A stretch of 64,000 nucleotides of DNA from NCBI GenBank assembly GCA_930367215.1, contig OV884059.1, positions 10,440,945 through 10,504,944 on the forward strand, in the 5' to 3' direction. The notes under the pieces were generated by a model. The model did not search any database, had not been told where the DNA came from, and saw nothing but the letters and a program-made list of their open reading frames with translations. This DNA comes from Pollenia angustigena. Lineage: Eukaryota > Arthropoda > Insecta > Diptera > Polleniidae. Positions 1-11,517 of this stretch are shown piece by piece (within the stretch, counting starts at the first letter, position 1; every line of letters begins with the position of its first letter). The translations under genes were made by a program, and so were the position numbers.

Positions 1-197
1 CGCCACGATCATATGATTTGACACCGTTGGACTTTTTTCTTTGGGGTTATTTGAAAGAAAAAGTCTAGGTCAATAAGCCAAGAACAATTCAAGAGTTAAA
101 GGATGAGATAATTCGGCACATTAACGACATTGAACCTCGATTATGTCTCAGAGTCACTGAAAATATGGACCATCCTAGTTTGGGGGAAGGATCCTAG
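1..197 (+). pseudogene. mariner-like transposase C-terminal remnant
   Basis: The frame starting at base 3 reads as the end of a Tc1/mariner DDE transposase: PRSYDLTPLDFFLWGYLKEK, an in-frame TAG at 66-68, then VNKPRTIQELKDEI and a diverged tail ending at TAG 195-197. The block around P-D-L-T-P-L-D-F-F-L-W-G-Y-L-K is the conserved region carrying the last catalytic aspartate. The reading continues off the left edge, so only the C-terminus is visible. The final Gly-Gly-His-type motif expected for the family is not recognisable. The stop codon and the degraded tail mark it as dead. Family membership is confident; the subfamily is not. Confidence 0.85.
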
Positions 198-1720
198 TTG
201 CGCCCGAAATTTGATTACGAATTAAAAAGTTACTTCCGGCAAAAAATTAAGCCAAAGTCAAGCCATGAGCAATTATATGCGATATAATCAGCTCGGACTC
301 CAAATGACGGCGCCTAAACCAAAAAATGATGTATTTAGGGGCGTGGCTAAAATATTTTTCTTAATTTATAAACTTTACTAAAATATCTTTTATTCTAGGG
401 GGTGACTGACACAACTTTTTTTTTTGTATGTAGGCAGAACCGCTTTAATATACACGTACGTTTAAAGTTTTTGAAAATGTAGGAGAATTTTCTTTATGAA
501 ACGGCTTTTTAAAAACTTTGTTAGCTAGTTAATCCTAAGACCCATTACAAATGTAATAAAACCCACCCATTATGTACTAAAAACTACGAAAGCATAGTTT
601 TTCAGTTATTCAGTGTTATTAACATTAAATTAAGCGTATGTCTTCTTTATTTAAATGAATTTTAAAAATAATTATTTGTAAATGTCTATCTGCGGAGTTG
701 CTAGAGTTTTAGCCTCAATTTTAAAAATGCATGACAAAAAAAAATAAGTTTTTCATTAAGTTTTAAAAAAATAGCCTTTATGTATGATGATGACGCGCTT
801 AGTCATGCTGATTATAAATTCAATACATTTTTATGGCCTTTTTCCACTGTAAATACTTTAAATTATTTATTAACAAAGTTTTTTTTTTTTTTTTGTTTAA
901 TTCAAAATTTTCTATTATGTTTGAACTTTTATTAGGTACAAAATATGGGCGGAAATCATTAATAAATTATTTATAATGCATTTGTTTTTAATTAAATAAT
1001 ACCTTTTTTCTATTTTATTAAATAAATAAATTAATTATCAAACAAATTTACATTTTTATTATAAAAATTTTATATAAACAATTTATTATTTATGAAATTT
1101 TTTTTTTTTTTAATTCAAAATGTTTAAATAAATATTGGTTTTAATACAAACAATAGAAATACTTATTTTGTTATTTACACTTTAAACAAAATAATAATCA
1201 CTTCGTTTTCAATAACTAATTAAATTATAAATTATTGCGTTTTGAATACACAATATGAAAAAACTACAAATGAAGCATTTGAAAACAGGGTAAGAGCAAA
1301 TTTGTAATAATTAAAGGGTGTTCTTTTGCCCGTTGGATTTTCAGTGCCCTGGATGACAACATTACAGCTGCCATTAGTACGACACCGGCCTAAATGCTGG
1401 AAAAAGTATGCCAATATTGGAACCCACAGATGGAACACATACAGCGCAGCCACGTGTAAAATTTAAATGAAATGATCTTTAAAATTAAATGGCTGGCACT
1501 CATTTATCGCCCCAAATACATTTTTTTCATACACTTTTTCTAATTTTCTGCTTCTTTTAATTTTCAAAGCTTAAACGGTTAAAATTCCCCCGTTATAAAA
1601 CAAACAGCCCCTTCTCCCATTTTTCCTATGTTTATTAAATTTTTTTACAGTTTTACACAAAAAAAGTATTAATTTTTAAAAAATAAAAATTAAAATTTTA
1701 ATCTAAATCTTTTTATCGGA
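198..1720. other. AT-rich non-coding stretch
   Basis: Noncoding-looking AT-rich DNA following the mariner remnant. The 73-codon minus-strand frame at 1232-1453 has no recognisable domain and is taken as chance. I could not place a right-hand terminal repeat for the mariner copy. Confidence 0.5.
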
Positions 1721-1721
1721 A

Positions 1722-1993
1722 AGATATCGACCCTTAACCGCGAAAATAGTGTAAGCGCCAAAAATAAAATTTTAGAGGAGAGAGCTTTTTTTATTTTATT
1801 TCATAAAAATTTTGTATGAAATATGTCGCTTACAATCAAATTGTTCTTGCTATAAAATCGTAACGGCACCTTATGCGACCAAGACATTTTGGGAGATTAT
1901 GCAAGTGTTGCCAATAAAGTCATTTATTAAAAAAAAAAACCAAAATTGAAATTCATGGCGCTTACGTTATTTTCGCGGTTAGGGCTCGATATA
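1722..1993. mobile_element. MITE, ATATCGACCC termini (copy 1)
   Basis: A 272-bp element. The left end GATATCGACCCTTAACCGCG is inverted at the right end as CGCGGTTAGGGCTCGATAT, and the inner words GTAAGCGCC and GGCGCTTAC also pair. A related, interrupted copy lies at 8563-9184. No unambiguous target duplication is visible. Superfamily not assigned. Confidence 0.7.
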
Positions 1994-2576
1994 ATTCTGC
2001 TTAATAGATTTATTTATGAAGTTTTTACTAAAAAAGTAGAAAGTTTAATTTAAAACCTATAAATTCACTAATCGTAAATTCACGCATTTCGTTAATAAAA
2101 AGTAAACAGATTATTTCCGCGAAATTTTGATTATCATTGTAAACGTTTTAGGAAATAATTAGTATTGTGGTTATTTTGTTGAACTATTTATGGTTTTTAA
2201 TCCAAATTTTTAATATTTTTAATTAGGCTTAAGTTCATGAAATTTAATTTTTATTAAATTATTTTTATAAAGAAAGGAATTTTACAACATGAAAATCAAT
2301 AGGAAATAGTAAAAAAATTTTGAGAAAATTTGTTTTCACATAATTGAGCTAAATGGCAATACCTATTTTTTAAATTTTTGGAGAGCATCACCTCAACGCA
2401 AAAAATCAGTAAAGAAATTAACAATAGACAGCTCTTTAGTCACTATATGGCAACACTTTAAATAAGTGGCAACACGTAAAATAAATATACGCAATTTTAA
2501 TATCTTAAGCGATTTTTATTTTAGGAAGCCGAATTAGTTGAATTCTTTCTATAAAAATTGTCCCCTTTACATTAAA
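1994..2576. other. AT-rich non-coding stretch
   Basis: No coding frame or repeat structure that I can support. Confidence 0.5.
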
Positions 2577-2578
2577 TA

Positions 2579-2865
2579 CACAGAAAAAAATTTTGCACCA
2601 GTAAAACCATTAATCAAAAATAAAATCAGTTTTAATTAAAAATTAAATCAAGTGAATTAAGCGTTTAATCAAGTCAATTAAACTTTTAATCAAGTGTATA
2701 AAACGTTTAATTGAAAATATTAATTTGCACCAGTAAAAAAAAATAATAATATCAATTAAACGTTAAATTAAATTGATTTAAACGTTTAATTCAATTGATT
2801 AAATTTTTAATTAAACTGATTTTATTTTTGATTATGCTTTGACTGGTGCAAAATTTTTTTCTGTT
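2579..2865. mobile_element. TA-TSD foldback MITE, CACAGAAAAA group #1
   Basis: Begins CACAGAAAAAAATTTTGCAC and ends with the inverted form terminating CTGTT, flanked by TA on both sides (2577-2578, 2866-2867). Inverted ends run about 60 bp. The interior is built from a short word (TTTAATCAA / AATTAAACGTTTAAT) iterated in both orientations. A TA duplication is typical of the Tc1/mariner superfamily; that assignment is inference. Shares its terminus, but not its interior, with the elements at 29681, 42672 and 44736. Confidence 0.8.
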
Positions 2866-2962
2866 TATGGAATCATTTAAACTCATTTATTCTATCGAAA
2901 TACCGTTATTTAGCTTATGTCATATTAAGAGAACTCTGTACAACAAAAATTTACAAAACAAT

Positions 2963-3249
2963 TGCATATCGTCGCAGGAATTAAAGAACGCTATAACTGA
3001 GAAAAATCGTGAAATACGTTTTTTCATCATTTTTATCAGAAAAAAATACTGCGTCGATTGGTCCCGGTCCCATATTTGTATGATGAAAAAAAAAAAAATC
3101 ACTTACGCAAAAAAAAAGCTGTAAGCCGTAAGCCGGAGAATCACCGGGAATAAAAAAAAGACTTGAGAGGAAATGTTTAGAGCCAATATATAAGCGAGAC
3201 AGGTTTTTTGGCTCATGGTGAATATTTTATTCCTGCGACGATATCATGA
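2963..3249. repeat. inverted repeat pair around TCGTCGCAGGAAT
   Basis: GCATATCGTCGCAGGAATTA near 2963 is inverted near 3228-3249 (TATTCCTGCGACGATATCAT). The roughly 250 bp between are unique here. No target duplication was identified, so this may be an eroded element. Confidence 0.55.
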
Positions 3250-4269
3250 ATGCGAATGGAAATAAAGATTACGTCATCCCAAAAACAAAGTTGAAATCTT
3301 CTGCGCATGTCGGACAAATGACGTCACGCAAACTGCATTCATTTTGGCTTATAATTTCAAACTGGCAAACTTAAGATAGTTATTGTTTAACTGCGGGGTT
3401 ATAAAGTACATACATTTCTTATAAAAAAATTTCTTGAATTTAAAGGACTCTAAGACTCGGCCACCCTTGCCACGGATTATCTTACGGAAAATTATGCGCA
3501 ATGGCGTAATTCATTTATTCTTGCTACAAACTACATTTTTGCAACTACATTAGTATTTATTAGGAAATTTTTGCATATAACTGCGGTATTCATAAAAATA
3601 TTTTCAATTTACAGAATTACAAAACAAATTTTGCTTAATAAACGATTGCAAAATTTAATAATCCTTTATAAATTCGGTGGTAAGTATTTAAGAAAATTAT
3701 ATAATTTGTTATTGTTATTAATTTTATCTACTTATAGTTATTACCTATAATATCATAATTTGTATTTATTTATAATAAAACTTTTATAGTTAACCACTGT
3801 TAGATTAAATAATTTTATGTCATTAAAAATTGTGTAGTCATTTAGTACGTCATTTTATTATTATTATTTTTTTTTGTGATACCACAAATCGGTAGTAACC
3901 TTATCTTAAAAACACTAATAAAAACGTAAATAAAATAAAAAATATTTTTGTAAATAAATTATATATAAAAATATTTCTTATTAATTTACAGAATAATTGC
4001 GATTTAAGAAAATTAATGGACTGACTAGTGCCCATGATTTTTTTTTTTTTTGTGATTTCCACGGCTAACTGATGTTGTAATATGACGTTTATGTTAAAAG
4101 TGTTAGTTTTGAGGATTGGTTAAGGAAGTGATGCCACTTGTATTTCCACGAAAAAAACAAGAGTTACCCAAACGAAAAATAAATTAATAGAGTTATTAAC
4201 CCCAGACCACACATGCAATAAGTTTGCTATTTATTGCAACGTGGCAACTGTCAAAATCTATTGCTAAAG
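3250..4269. other. AT-rich non-coding stretch
   Basis: No gene seen. It contains homopolymer T runs near 3865 and 4038 and no repeat that I can bound. Confidence 0.5.
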
Positions 4270-4751
4270 CCTGGTACTCTGTTCAACATTTCACGTGAAA
4301 TGCTGTCAAACCGCATATGAAAAAAACTTGTGCGGAATATCTATGAAATAATGTTGATAGAGTTGTACTCTGTTCATTTTGTGAAAAAGTTCCGAAAAAG
4401 TTCTAGCAACAATTTTTTTACAACTGCAAAATAATGTAAGCTGCACTCATTTCACGTGGAATCTTAAGCAAAAGCAAAAAAGTATGAACTGATTAAAGAA
4501 ATAAAAATAACGCAACCGGTAACAGCTTTTATCCATATTTATTTTCTTTTTAATTAAAAAAAAAATCATTTTTAGTAAAATACATGTGGCGTTTGTTTAC
4601 ATACGCAAAACAATGTCGCATACTTTGCAAGAATAAAAACGACAAATTGTTCAAACTCGCATGATAGGTAACATTGATACATGTCAAAATTTTCGTGTGA
4701 ATTAATTAATGTTGCTCAACATTTTTTCACAAATTTGAACAGAGTACTAGG
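4270..4751. mobile_element. inverted-repeat element, CCTGGTACTCTGTTCAA termini
   Basis: The left end CCTGGTACTCTGTTCAAC is inverted at the right end as TTGAACAGAGTACTAGG; 482 bp. Subterminal words TTTCACGTGAAA and CACGTG recur. The target duplication is not clear, so the superfamily is left open. Confidence 0.65.
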
Positions 4752-6164
4752 CTTAACACAAGATATTAACATGTGCCCTGCATAAATATGTATATGTTTA
4801 TAAAACATTGCCGAGCAGTTATCTTTTAACACAAGCTGTCAAATTCGATTGCCATTTACTTCAAAAGTTGGTTTTTTTTTAAAGATACAAAATGCAATGA
4901 AAGCATGTTACACCCCACATCTATTCAGCATAATTTTCAATTTATATTCTTAGATACATATGTACGTGTTCGCCACCTCAAGATACATATAAGCTTGAAC
5001 ATTGTCAATTTGACACAGTTATTCTTCGGGAATTATTGTTTGTGTTAAGACATCAGAAATTGTTTGCAGTTTTAAAATTCAATTCATAACAAAAAAGTAA
5101 TTTAACTAAAATAAAAAATTTAACAGTAACAGTATAGATCTGTACTAAAGATAATTATAAGAAAAATAATTACCTACCTGATTCAGGAAAATCAGGAGTT
5201 TTATTTATAAAATTTTTAGAAAAAAAGAGTTGCCATACGGATATTACCGTATAAAGAGAGAAAAACAGTAAAAATAAAAAGAATTTAAGAAAAATTTAGA
5301 TACCAATTTTGGCTAGAAATTTATGAATTTTTATCATCTTTTATCTTTGCAGGCAATCAAAGAGTAAATTTTAACAAAACTATTTAAGACAATTTTAAAC
5401 AAAAAAGTTTTTGTGAAAAACCACAATTTCTTTTATATAAAAAACAAAACAAATTCTTTTAGCAATCACTCCCAGATATTTTTGTTTCGCTTTTTTGCAA
5501 CAAACTTATCAACTAAAAAAAGCGAAAGAAAAAAAACGCACATACCAAAAAAGAACACACACAAAACTTTGGGAATTTTCCATTAAAACGTCACATGTCT
5601 ATGGCTCCGTTGTATGTCTGACTACATGTTGTTAATACAAACGCAAAGGGGAGAGAAGAGGGGCATATATGTTACATATGGCGGCGGGCAGCTATGTTGA
5701 AGAACAACAACGACAACAACAAAATCAACAAGTCACAACATGACTGGGCCTGTTTTCTTTATGCTGTGAATTCTTTATTTTTGCTAATGTTGCTTGATTT
5801 TACACATATGCCTGTATAATTTTTTTTTTTTTTTTTTTTTTTTGCTAACAAGTAAGGACAAACATTTACACACTTGAGAAAAATGCAAATAATAAAAAAA
5901 AAGAAACTAATATAATAAAGAAAAAACGACATTTTAAATCATAAAATAAGAAAATTACAAAAAAAAGTATCGGAAAGCATTGAGCCAAAAAAAAGAAGGT
6001 TTAAAAAGAAACATAAGCAGGGGAAAAACACAAAGAGAAGTAAAGTTAAAAGTTGCCAGATTTGTGAAAGAAACTTAATATTGTATACATACATATGTAT
6101 TCTAGGGATATAACTTTTATATTTATACATATGTATTGACAGCGCATAGAGAAAGGGACCTAAG
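4752..6164. other. AT-rich non-coding stretch with simple repeats
   Basis: No gene supported. It contains a poly-T run near 5819-5843 and a CAA-rich stretch near 5700-5735. The open frame at 5939-6190 on the minus strand is low-complexity and overlaps the next element. Confidence 0.5.
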
Positions 6165-7832
6165 CACTGTTGCCAACTTTTTTTGAACATTTCCCGCCAA
6201 ATCGGACGTCAAAACCGCTAGAAACGGCTAAATATTTAATTAGCGGGAATTTTTTTTTAAAAATACCGCTAAAACCTAAACATTTTTTAAAGTTTTATAT
6301 AAATTAAGATATAGGCTGCTTTTTTAAAGGTTTATGACTCTCAAATTACGTTACATACTATGGTTTCCAACTTCCCTAGTTATTTTATATATCCATCTGT
6401 GCGAATCTTTGATACCCTCTACCTACAGTACGAATATTTCCGAAGTAGTCTTTATATGGGTCATATGGTAAATTATGGGCCGATCTTCACAAAATTTGAA
6501 CAAGTAATTTAAAGTCTTATAGGTACAACTTTGACTGACCGAATGTTATTATAATAGAACACAGATTGAAAGCTTTACGGTTCTACGCGTTCTATAGCTT
6601 TTTCCGACAGTATGCTTTATATGGGGCCTATTGTAAGTTATGGATTGATCTGAACGATAGTTGACAGTGTAAGTTCTAGTCATATAAAACTGTGACAAAC
6701 CAAAATTTAAAAAATAGCATTATTTGTTACGGCTTTAGACGTATTGTTATCCAAGAGTAGGTTTTATATAGGGCCTATGGTAAAATATGGACTGATATTC
6801 ACGAAAATTTACAGCGTGATTTCTAGCCATATTTAACTGTGGCGGACCAAATAAGTATATTACAATAGCATTATTTGTTACGTTTTTAGGCACACTAAAG
6901 GTTTTTTCCGAGAGTGGGCTTTATATGAGGCTTATCGTTAATTATGGACCGATTGTACAGTATGATTTTTAGTCATATATAACGAATTTGTGCATAATCT
7001 CATGTGCATTCCGCCCCTAGTTATGTTAGTTTTTGTACCAAATGATAAACTGTTTAGGGTGGTTGTTCCACATTTTAATTTATAGCACTTTTCCTACTGA
7101 ACCGATTGTGCTGGACTGCAATCCCAAACTGCTTAGGTGGATTCTAAACAATTTGATGCCAATATTTATATTCCCTTTTCAGTCGTTTGAAAGTGACAAC
7201 AGACGCATAGACAGACGGACATGGCTTAATCGACTTAGAATTACTCAAGGACCCAGAATAAATATACCTTTTGGGGTCTAAGATGAATATTAAAACAGTT
7301 TCACCCGGAATGACAAACTTAGTACGTAAAAGCAAAAAAAAAATTATAACATTTACGCTATTTTTGGTAATTATTTGCCGTTTTAAGGCATTATAATAAA
7401 TTTATAAATAAAATTAGTTACATTAAAGTAAGTGTTTGGGTTCTGTCGAGACAATTAAGATCAATACCTTACCTTTTGTTTCAAAATTTTAAGCAAGCAA
7501 AGTTGTGAATTGTTACATACAGCCCTAACAAAATACTAACTGAAAATCGATAAAAAAAAAAATGTCATATACAATCTTCAGTTCACTAAAACTATAAAAG
7601 TAATTAAAACCGTGAACCTAAACAAATAGTTCTTAGCCAGAAAAACAAAAGGAAAAATAAAAAAAAAATGTAAATTTTAAATTTGAGAAAGGTTCTTGTA
7701 GCGAAAATGAGCCGCTGAGAGTTGCTTTAAAATCGCTAGATTTCCCGCTTACCGCTAAAACGTATTTTTTCCCGCGATTGACATTTCAAAATCGCTAGAT
7801 TTAGCGGGAAAATCTCTAAATTGGCAACAGTG
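6165..7832. mobile_element. hAT-like element A, CACTGTTGCCAA termini
   Basis: Begins CACTGTTGCCAA and ends TTGGCAACAGTG, bounded by a perfect 8-bp duplication GACCTAAG at 6157-6164 and 7833-7840. Subterminal DNA at both ends repeats TTTCCCGC and AATCGCTAGAT. An 8-bp duplication with short inverted ends is the hAT hallmark; no transposase is visible, so it is non-autonomous. Its middle is filled by a fly dispersed repeat (about 6395-7325). Confidence 0.88.
6395..7325 (-). repeat. fly dispersed repeat family 1, inside element A
   Basis: Read on the minus strand it has the family hallmarks: 'tttgtcattccg', 'tatattctgggtccttgagt', 'catgtccgtctgtc', 'gtggaacaaccacc', then about four degenerate copies of a roughly 155-bp unit containing 'ggtccataatttaccatagg'. 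Other copies lie at 27810-29880, 31329-32873 and 50327-51363. The type is familiar from higher-fly genomes, but I cannot name the family. Confidence 0.75.
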
Positions 7833-7840
7833 GACCTAAG

Positions 7841-8562
7841 GGTAAAAAAAAAATCAATTTTCACTTTTATTTTTTTAAGTGGACAACATCGGAGCATTGA
7901 ATGAGACCGATCCCATGCCCCAAAAGTGTTCCCTCCCAGAGATATGCGCGTTTGGCTCAGTTATGGTATCCAGCTAGGGGCCAAAAGCGGTAATCTCACG
8001 AATTACATATTAAAATAGTTCAAGTTCCAAGATTTTGAAGTTGTTTGCAGTTTTCTAAGAATTAACCACATAAAATTTAGTGTCACTCACTGCTGTAGTT
8101 CTGCATATATAAAAAATATAATAATTACTTTGTATGGGAGTACCCTTCTCCCGCTTCTATACCATCAACCTTTGTTAAGACTTTCCGTTTGTTCTAAGAG
8201 CTACCCACATAAAATTAAGTGCCCCTGACTATTGCAGTTGTGAAGATATGAATTGATATGCCAAAAAATGCGTTTTGGGTCCACTATGTGATCGTTTAAA
8301 TAGTACATGCATCAAACGCATTGAAATTTTTAATAAATTCGTATTTTTTTGAAATTATTCAATTCAAATTCCTTTTAACAAATTTTTAAAATAATGCCAA
8401 GAAATAAATAAAAAATTCAGGTATGTAAAAACATATGTGATGGAAATCGATACTGAAAACAAAACGATTTTGAACCGATAATATCGTTTTAAGTTTCTTT
8501 AAAAATTAAGTGTTGATACATTTTGCTTTTATTTTGACTGTGTATATTCCTTTTTAATTGTA
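7841..8562. repeat. two-copy degenerate repeat around ACCCACATAAAAT
   Basis: Two diverged copies in direct orientation, near 8040-8110 and 8180-8260, share 'ttctaag', 'accacataaaatt' and 'gtagttctgcatat'-like text. The remainder is AT-rich and non-coding. Confidence 0.45.
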
Positions 8563-9184
8563 GATATCGAGCCCTTACAGCAAAAAAAAAAGCTTAAGCG
8601 ACAAAAAAAAAAACATTTTACAGAAGTAGAATTTTTTTCTTTATTTCATAAAAATATTGTATAAAGGTTGTCGCTTAAGCTAAATTGTTTTTGCTATAAA
8701 ATCGTGACTGTATTTTTGTGGCCATTACATTTTAGGAGATGAGAAGAGCTGCCAATAAATTAATTTATTAAAAAAAATGAAAATTGAAAATAATGTCGCT
8801 TAAGCTGTTATGATACTTGCTATTTTTTGTATTTTTTATATATTGGAGAACAGTGCAAATATATTTGCATAGGAAAACTTACTAAGTGTAAAGAGTATGA
8901 TTATATCATAAAAAATCTTGAAATGTCAAACAAATATACATGTGTTATCGATAAATAATCAGACTGTCAAAAAAAAATATAAAATTTTTTAACTTAAAAT
9001 TGACATTTCCAGATTAATTGTTAGCACTGTTGCCAATTTTTTTAGTTTTTGATCGAAAGAAACGGTTTTTAACTTTTTTTTTGCGATTTTTAGCTTTTAT
9101 GACGGTTTTTGTGGGGAAAAAATCCAATACAAAAAATAGCAAGTATCATAACACCTTTAAGCTATTTTTGCGGTAAAAGCTCAA
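8563..9184. mobile_element. MITE, ATATCGAGCCC termini (copy 2), interrupted
   Basis: Related to the element at 1722-1993: left end GATATCGAGCCCTTAC, internal GTCGCTTAAGC, and right end ATTTTTGCGGTAAAAGCTCA. It is split by a nested element (8813-9146). Removing the insert restores the expected order of words found in copy 1. Confidence 0.65.
8813..9146. mobile_element. nested element, TTATGATACTTGC termini
   Basis: TTATGATACTTGCTATTTTT at the left is inverted as AAAAATAGCAAGTATCATAA at the right (26-bp perfect arms with flanks). The flanking text CTTAAGCT / TTTAAGCT may be an 8-bp duplication with one change, or only TTAA may be duplicated; the sequence does not decide. A solo CACTGTTGCCAA end, like element A's, lies inside near 9028. 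Confidence 0.65.
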
Positions 9185-9983
9185 TATTTAAATTGAACAA
9201 AAAACTAAAACTTTAATTCAGAAATCGAATTTAAAATCGCTCAAAGTTTATCACACGTTTTAAACGCGATTAGGGTTGCCATACGTACTGTTTTAAGCAG
9301 TACATGTACTGATTTTTTGCAGTTGTACTGTTTTATGCATAACTCCTAAAACAGTACGCAAATGTACTGTTTTTTTCACTTTGTACTGTTTTTTGTACTG
9401 TTTTTTTTGCTCAGTCTATATTTAACAGAACTGGCTTACAAAAAATTATATTGTGTTAAAAAAAAAAGTTCTAAAATAATAAGAGTTTTTACGCTGTGTT
9501 CATTGTTTTCTCATAAATACACAGTAGAAATCTAAATTATAATGGGTGGCTCGTAGCAATGGTATATTTTCGAGTTGTTATGATTTTATGGCTACCTCTT
9601 CCAATAGTCTTTCCCTTTCCACACCTGAGAAAGACACAAAAAAAATCTTAATTTTTTTAAGTACTAAAAAATACTTATTCCAAAACAGTTATCGTTAATT
9701 TTTAGAACTTTTTCAATTTTCGAGCATGTCCTGGAAATCGAAATCACGTAAAATTGAAAACAAACAAATTTGGAAAATTATCCGTGTTCAAAATTTATAA
9801 AAATACCTAATACCTTTGAGGACCACTTTTCTTTACCTAAACTACTGAAATAAATGTAAATTTTTACGAAAATTTTTTTGAAAATATTCATCGTTTTCAA
9901 TTGCACTTGATTTTAAAAATTTTTAGATTTTGTGAAATAAAAATAAACCAAACTATTTTTTTTTTTTGGATTTTATAGATTAA

Positions 9984-10089
9984 TGGCCAATTTCACCAAG
10001 TTCAGGTTTAATTAACTTTCATTGTAAAAGTCAAAAAACCTATTGTTTTAGTAATAGTTAATTATAGCTGAACTTGGTAAAATTAGCCG
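9984..10089. mobile_element. PIF/Harbinger-like MITE, CCAATTTCACC termini, #1
   Basis: 106 bp. TGGCCAATTTCACCAAGTTC is mirrored by GAACTTGGTAAAATTAGCCG, flanked by TAA on both sides. A 3-bp TWA duplication is characteristic of PIF/Harbinger. Shares its right-hand half almost exactly with 10481-10596. Confidence 0.7.
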
Positions 10090-10480
10090 TAAATAATTTA
10101 AAAATTATTTAAAATTGGAAAATTAATTTAGGAAACAAACATTTTCTCAAATTCTATATGATTTGTGCAACTATGTGTGTAGTGAAAGTTGCTTTAAATA
10201 CGAATATGTTTAAAGAAAATCGTACTTACAAAATCAATGAGTTGATTGTTTTGAGCTAAGTAAGGCTTTTCTCCTTTCTTTTCTCCTTTCAATGTTATGG
10301 TTTTCCCGGCCAAATGCTTCGTTTGTAGTGTTTGCTTTTTAAACGCAAATGGAGTAATTTCATATGTATAATTATGAAATGCCATAAACTGGAAATAATT
10401 CCTTTGACGTTACACATTTTAAGTGCATTTCTTTCTTTATATAATTCTTGTTGCATATGAATCAAAAGTTTAAAATATTT

Positions 10481-10596
10481 GCCCCAATTACACCAAGTTA
10501 AGTTAAAACTAACTATTACTTTAACTTCCAGCTTACAATATGTTTTGACAGCTTGAACTGATAGTTAATTATAGCTGAACTTGGTGAAATTGGGGG
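10481..10596. mobile_element. PIF/Harbinger-like MITE, CCAATTTCACC termini, #2
   Basis: 116 bp. Left GCCCCAATTACACCAAGTT, right GAACTTGGTGAAATTGGGGG; right flank TTA, left flank TTT, i.e. a probable eroded TTA duplication. Same family as 9984-10089. Confidence 0.65.
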
Positions 10597-10917
10597 TTAC
10601 TTATTAAAACAAATGGTAATGTTGTCGTCAAAAAAATGTACTGTTTTTTTATTGATTGTACTGTTTTTATGTATTCAATGTACTGTTTTTCCGAATTTAA
10701 AATCTGGCTACCCTAAACGCGATCGACTTTTATCACATACATACCTACATATTTAAATGCATTTAAATAATCGATTTCGGTACGTTTGTGATTTTTTTTA
10801 CTCAATTGAATTGAAAAATGGTTTTTATCAACGCGTACAATATATCCCATGAGATAAGAATAACGTCTAAAAAAAAGTTATATCCCTAATGTGCATACAT
10901 ATGTAGTATGTGTCTTA

Positions 10918-11230
10918 TCCCCAATTTCACCAAAATTAGTTATACAGCCATGTTCTGACAATCGCACGATTTGAAATCGCAAAACGCCAGATTTATTTTA
11001 TGGTGTTCTGAAACTCGTGCGTTTTGCTTGCGATCTGCCATACTTTCTTTAAGTTCCCTTAAGCATTCTTTTGAGGTTTGAAGTCACCAAATTTCTTGCG
11101 ATTGCGATTTACAGTAAACACATTATGCAATTTCAAGTCAAAATCATTTATAGCTGTCAAAACATATTTTTAACTGGAAGTTAAAGTAATAGTTAGTTGT
11201 ACATAACATAAATTGTGACAGTATTTATGA
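10918..11230. mobile_element. third CCAATTTCACC MITE, interrupted
   Basis: Starts TCCCCAATTTCACC after TTA and resumes near 11150 with TAGCTGTCAAAACATA and GGAAGTTAAAGTAATAG, the interior of 10481-10596 read on the opposite strand. Between the two parts (about 10948-11145) sits a segment starting CATGTTCTGACAATCGC, one of the 'TGTTCTGA' group also seen at 16328, 17828 and 54693. Confidence 0.55.
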
Positions 11231-11509
11231 AACTTGATTTAAGCAAAAAACTAATCCAAGATTTTTTTCTTATTTATAAATATAAAATCTCTAATTTCGT
11301 TTAATAATTACCAAATTTTCGTTATTTTTATTTAAAACTTCTTTTTAAACTTTTTTTTTGCCGAAATTTCCAACAATTAAAAAACAGGTAATTTTTATTT
11401 AATTACATCTGGCTACACTTTAAAAGTCAGCAAAAGAAATATAGACATGAAGAAGAAACAGCAATTGGCCAAATTGTATTAATTCAAGAAAAAAAAAAAA
11501 AAAAAAAAA
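11231..11509. other. AT-rich stretch ending in poly-A
   Basis: No gene seen. Ends in an uninterrupted A run of about 22 bases, immediately before element C. Confidence 0.5.
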
Positions 11510-11517
11510 AACAACAC

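Larger units (their letters stand above)
9271..10715. mobile_element. hAT-like element B, TAGGGTTGCCA termini
   Basis: Left end TAGGGTTGCCATA, right end ctggcTACCCTA, bounded by a perfect 8-bp duplication AACGCGAT at 9263-9270 and 10716-10723. The word GTACTGTTTT is repeated about six times inside the left end and three times inside the right end. No transposase frame seen. Carries two nested TWA-TSD MITEs (9984-10089 and 10481-10596). Confidence 0.88.
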
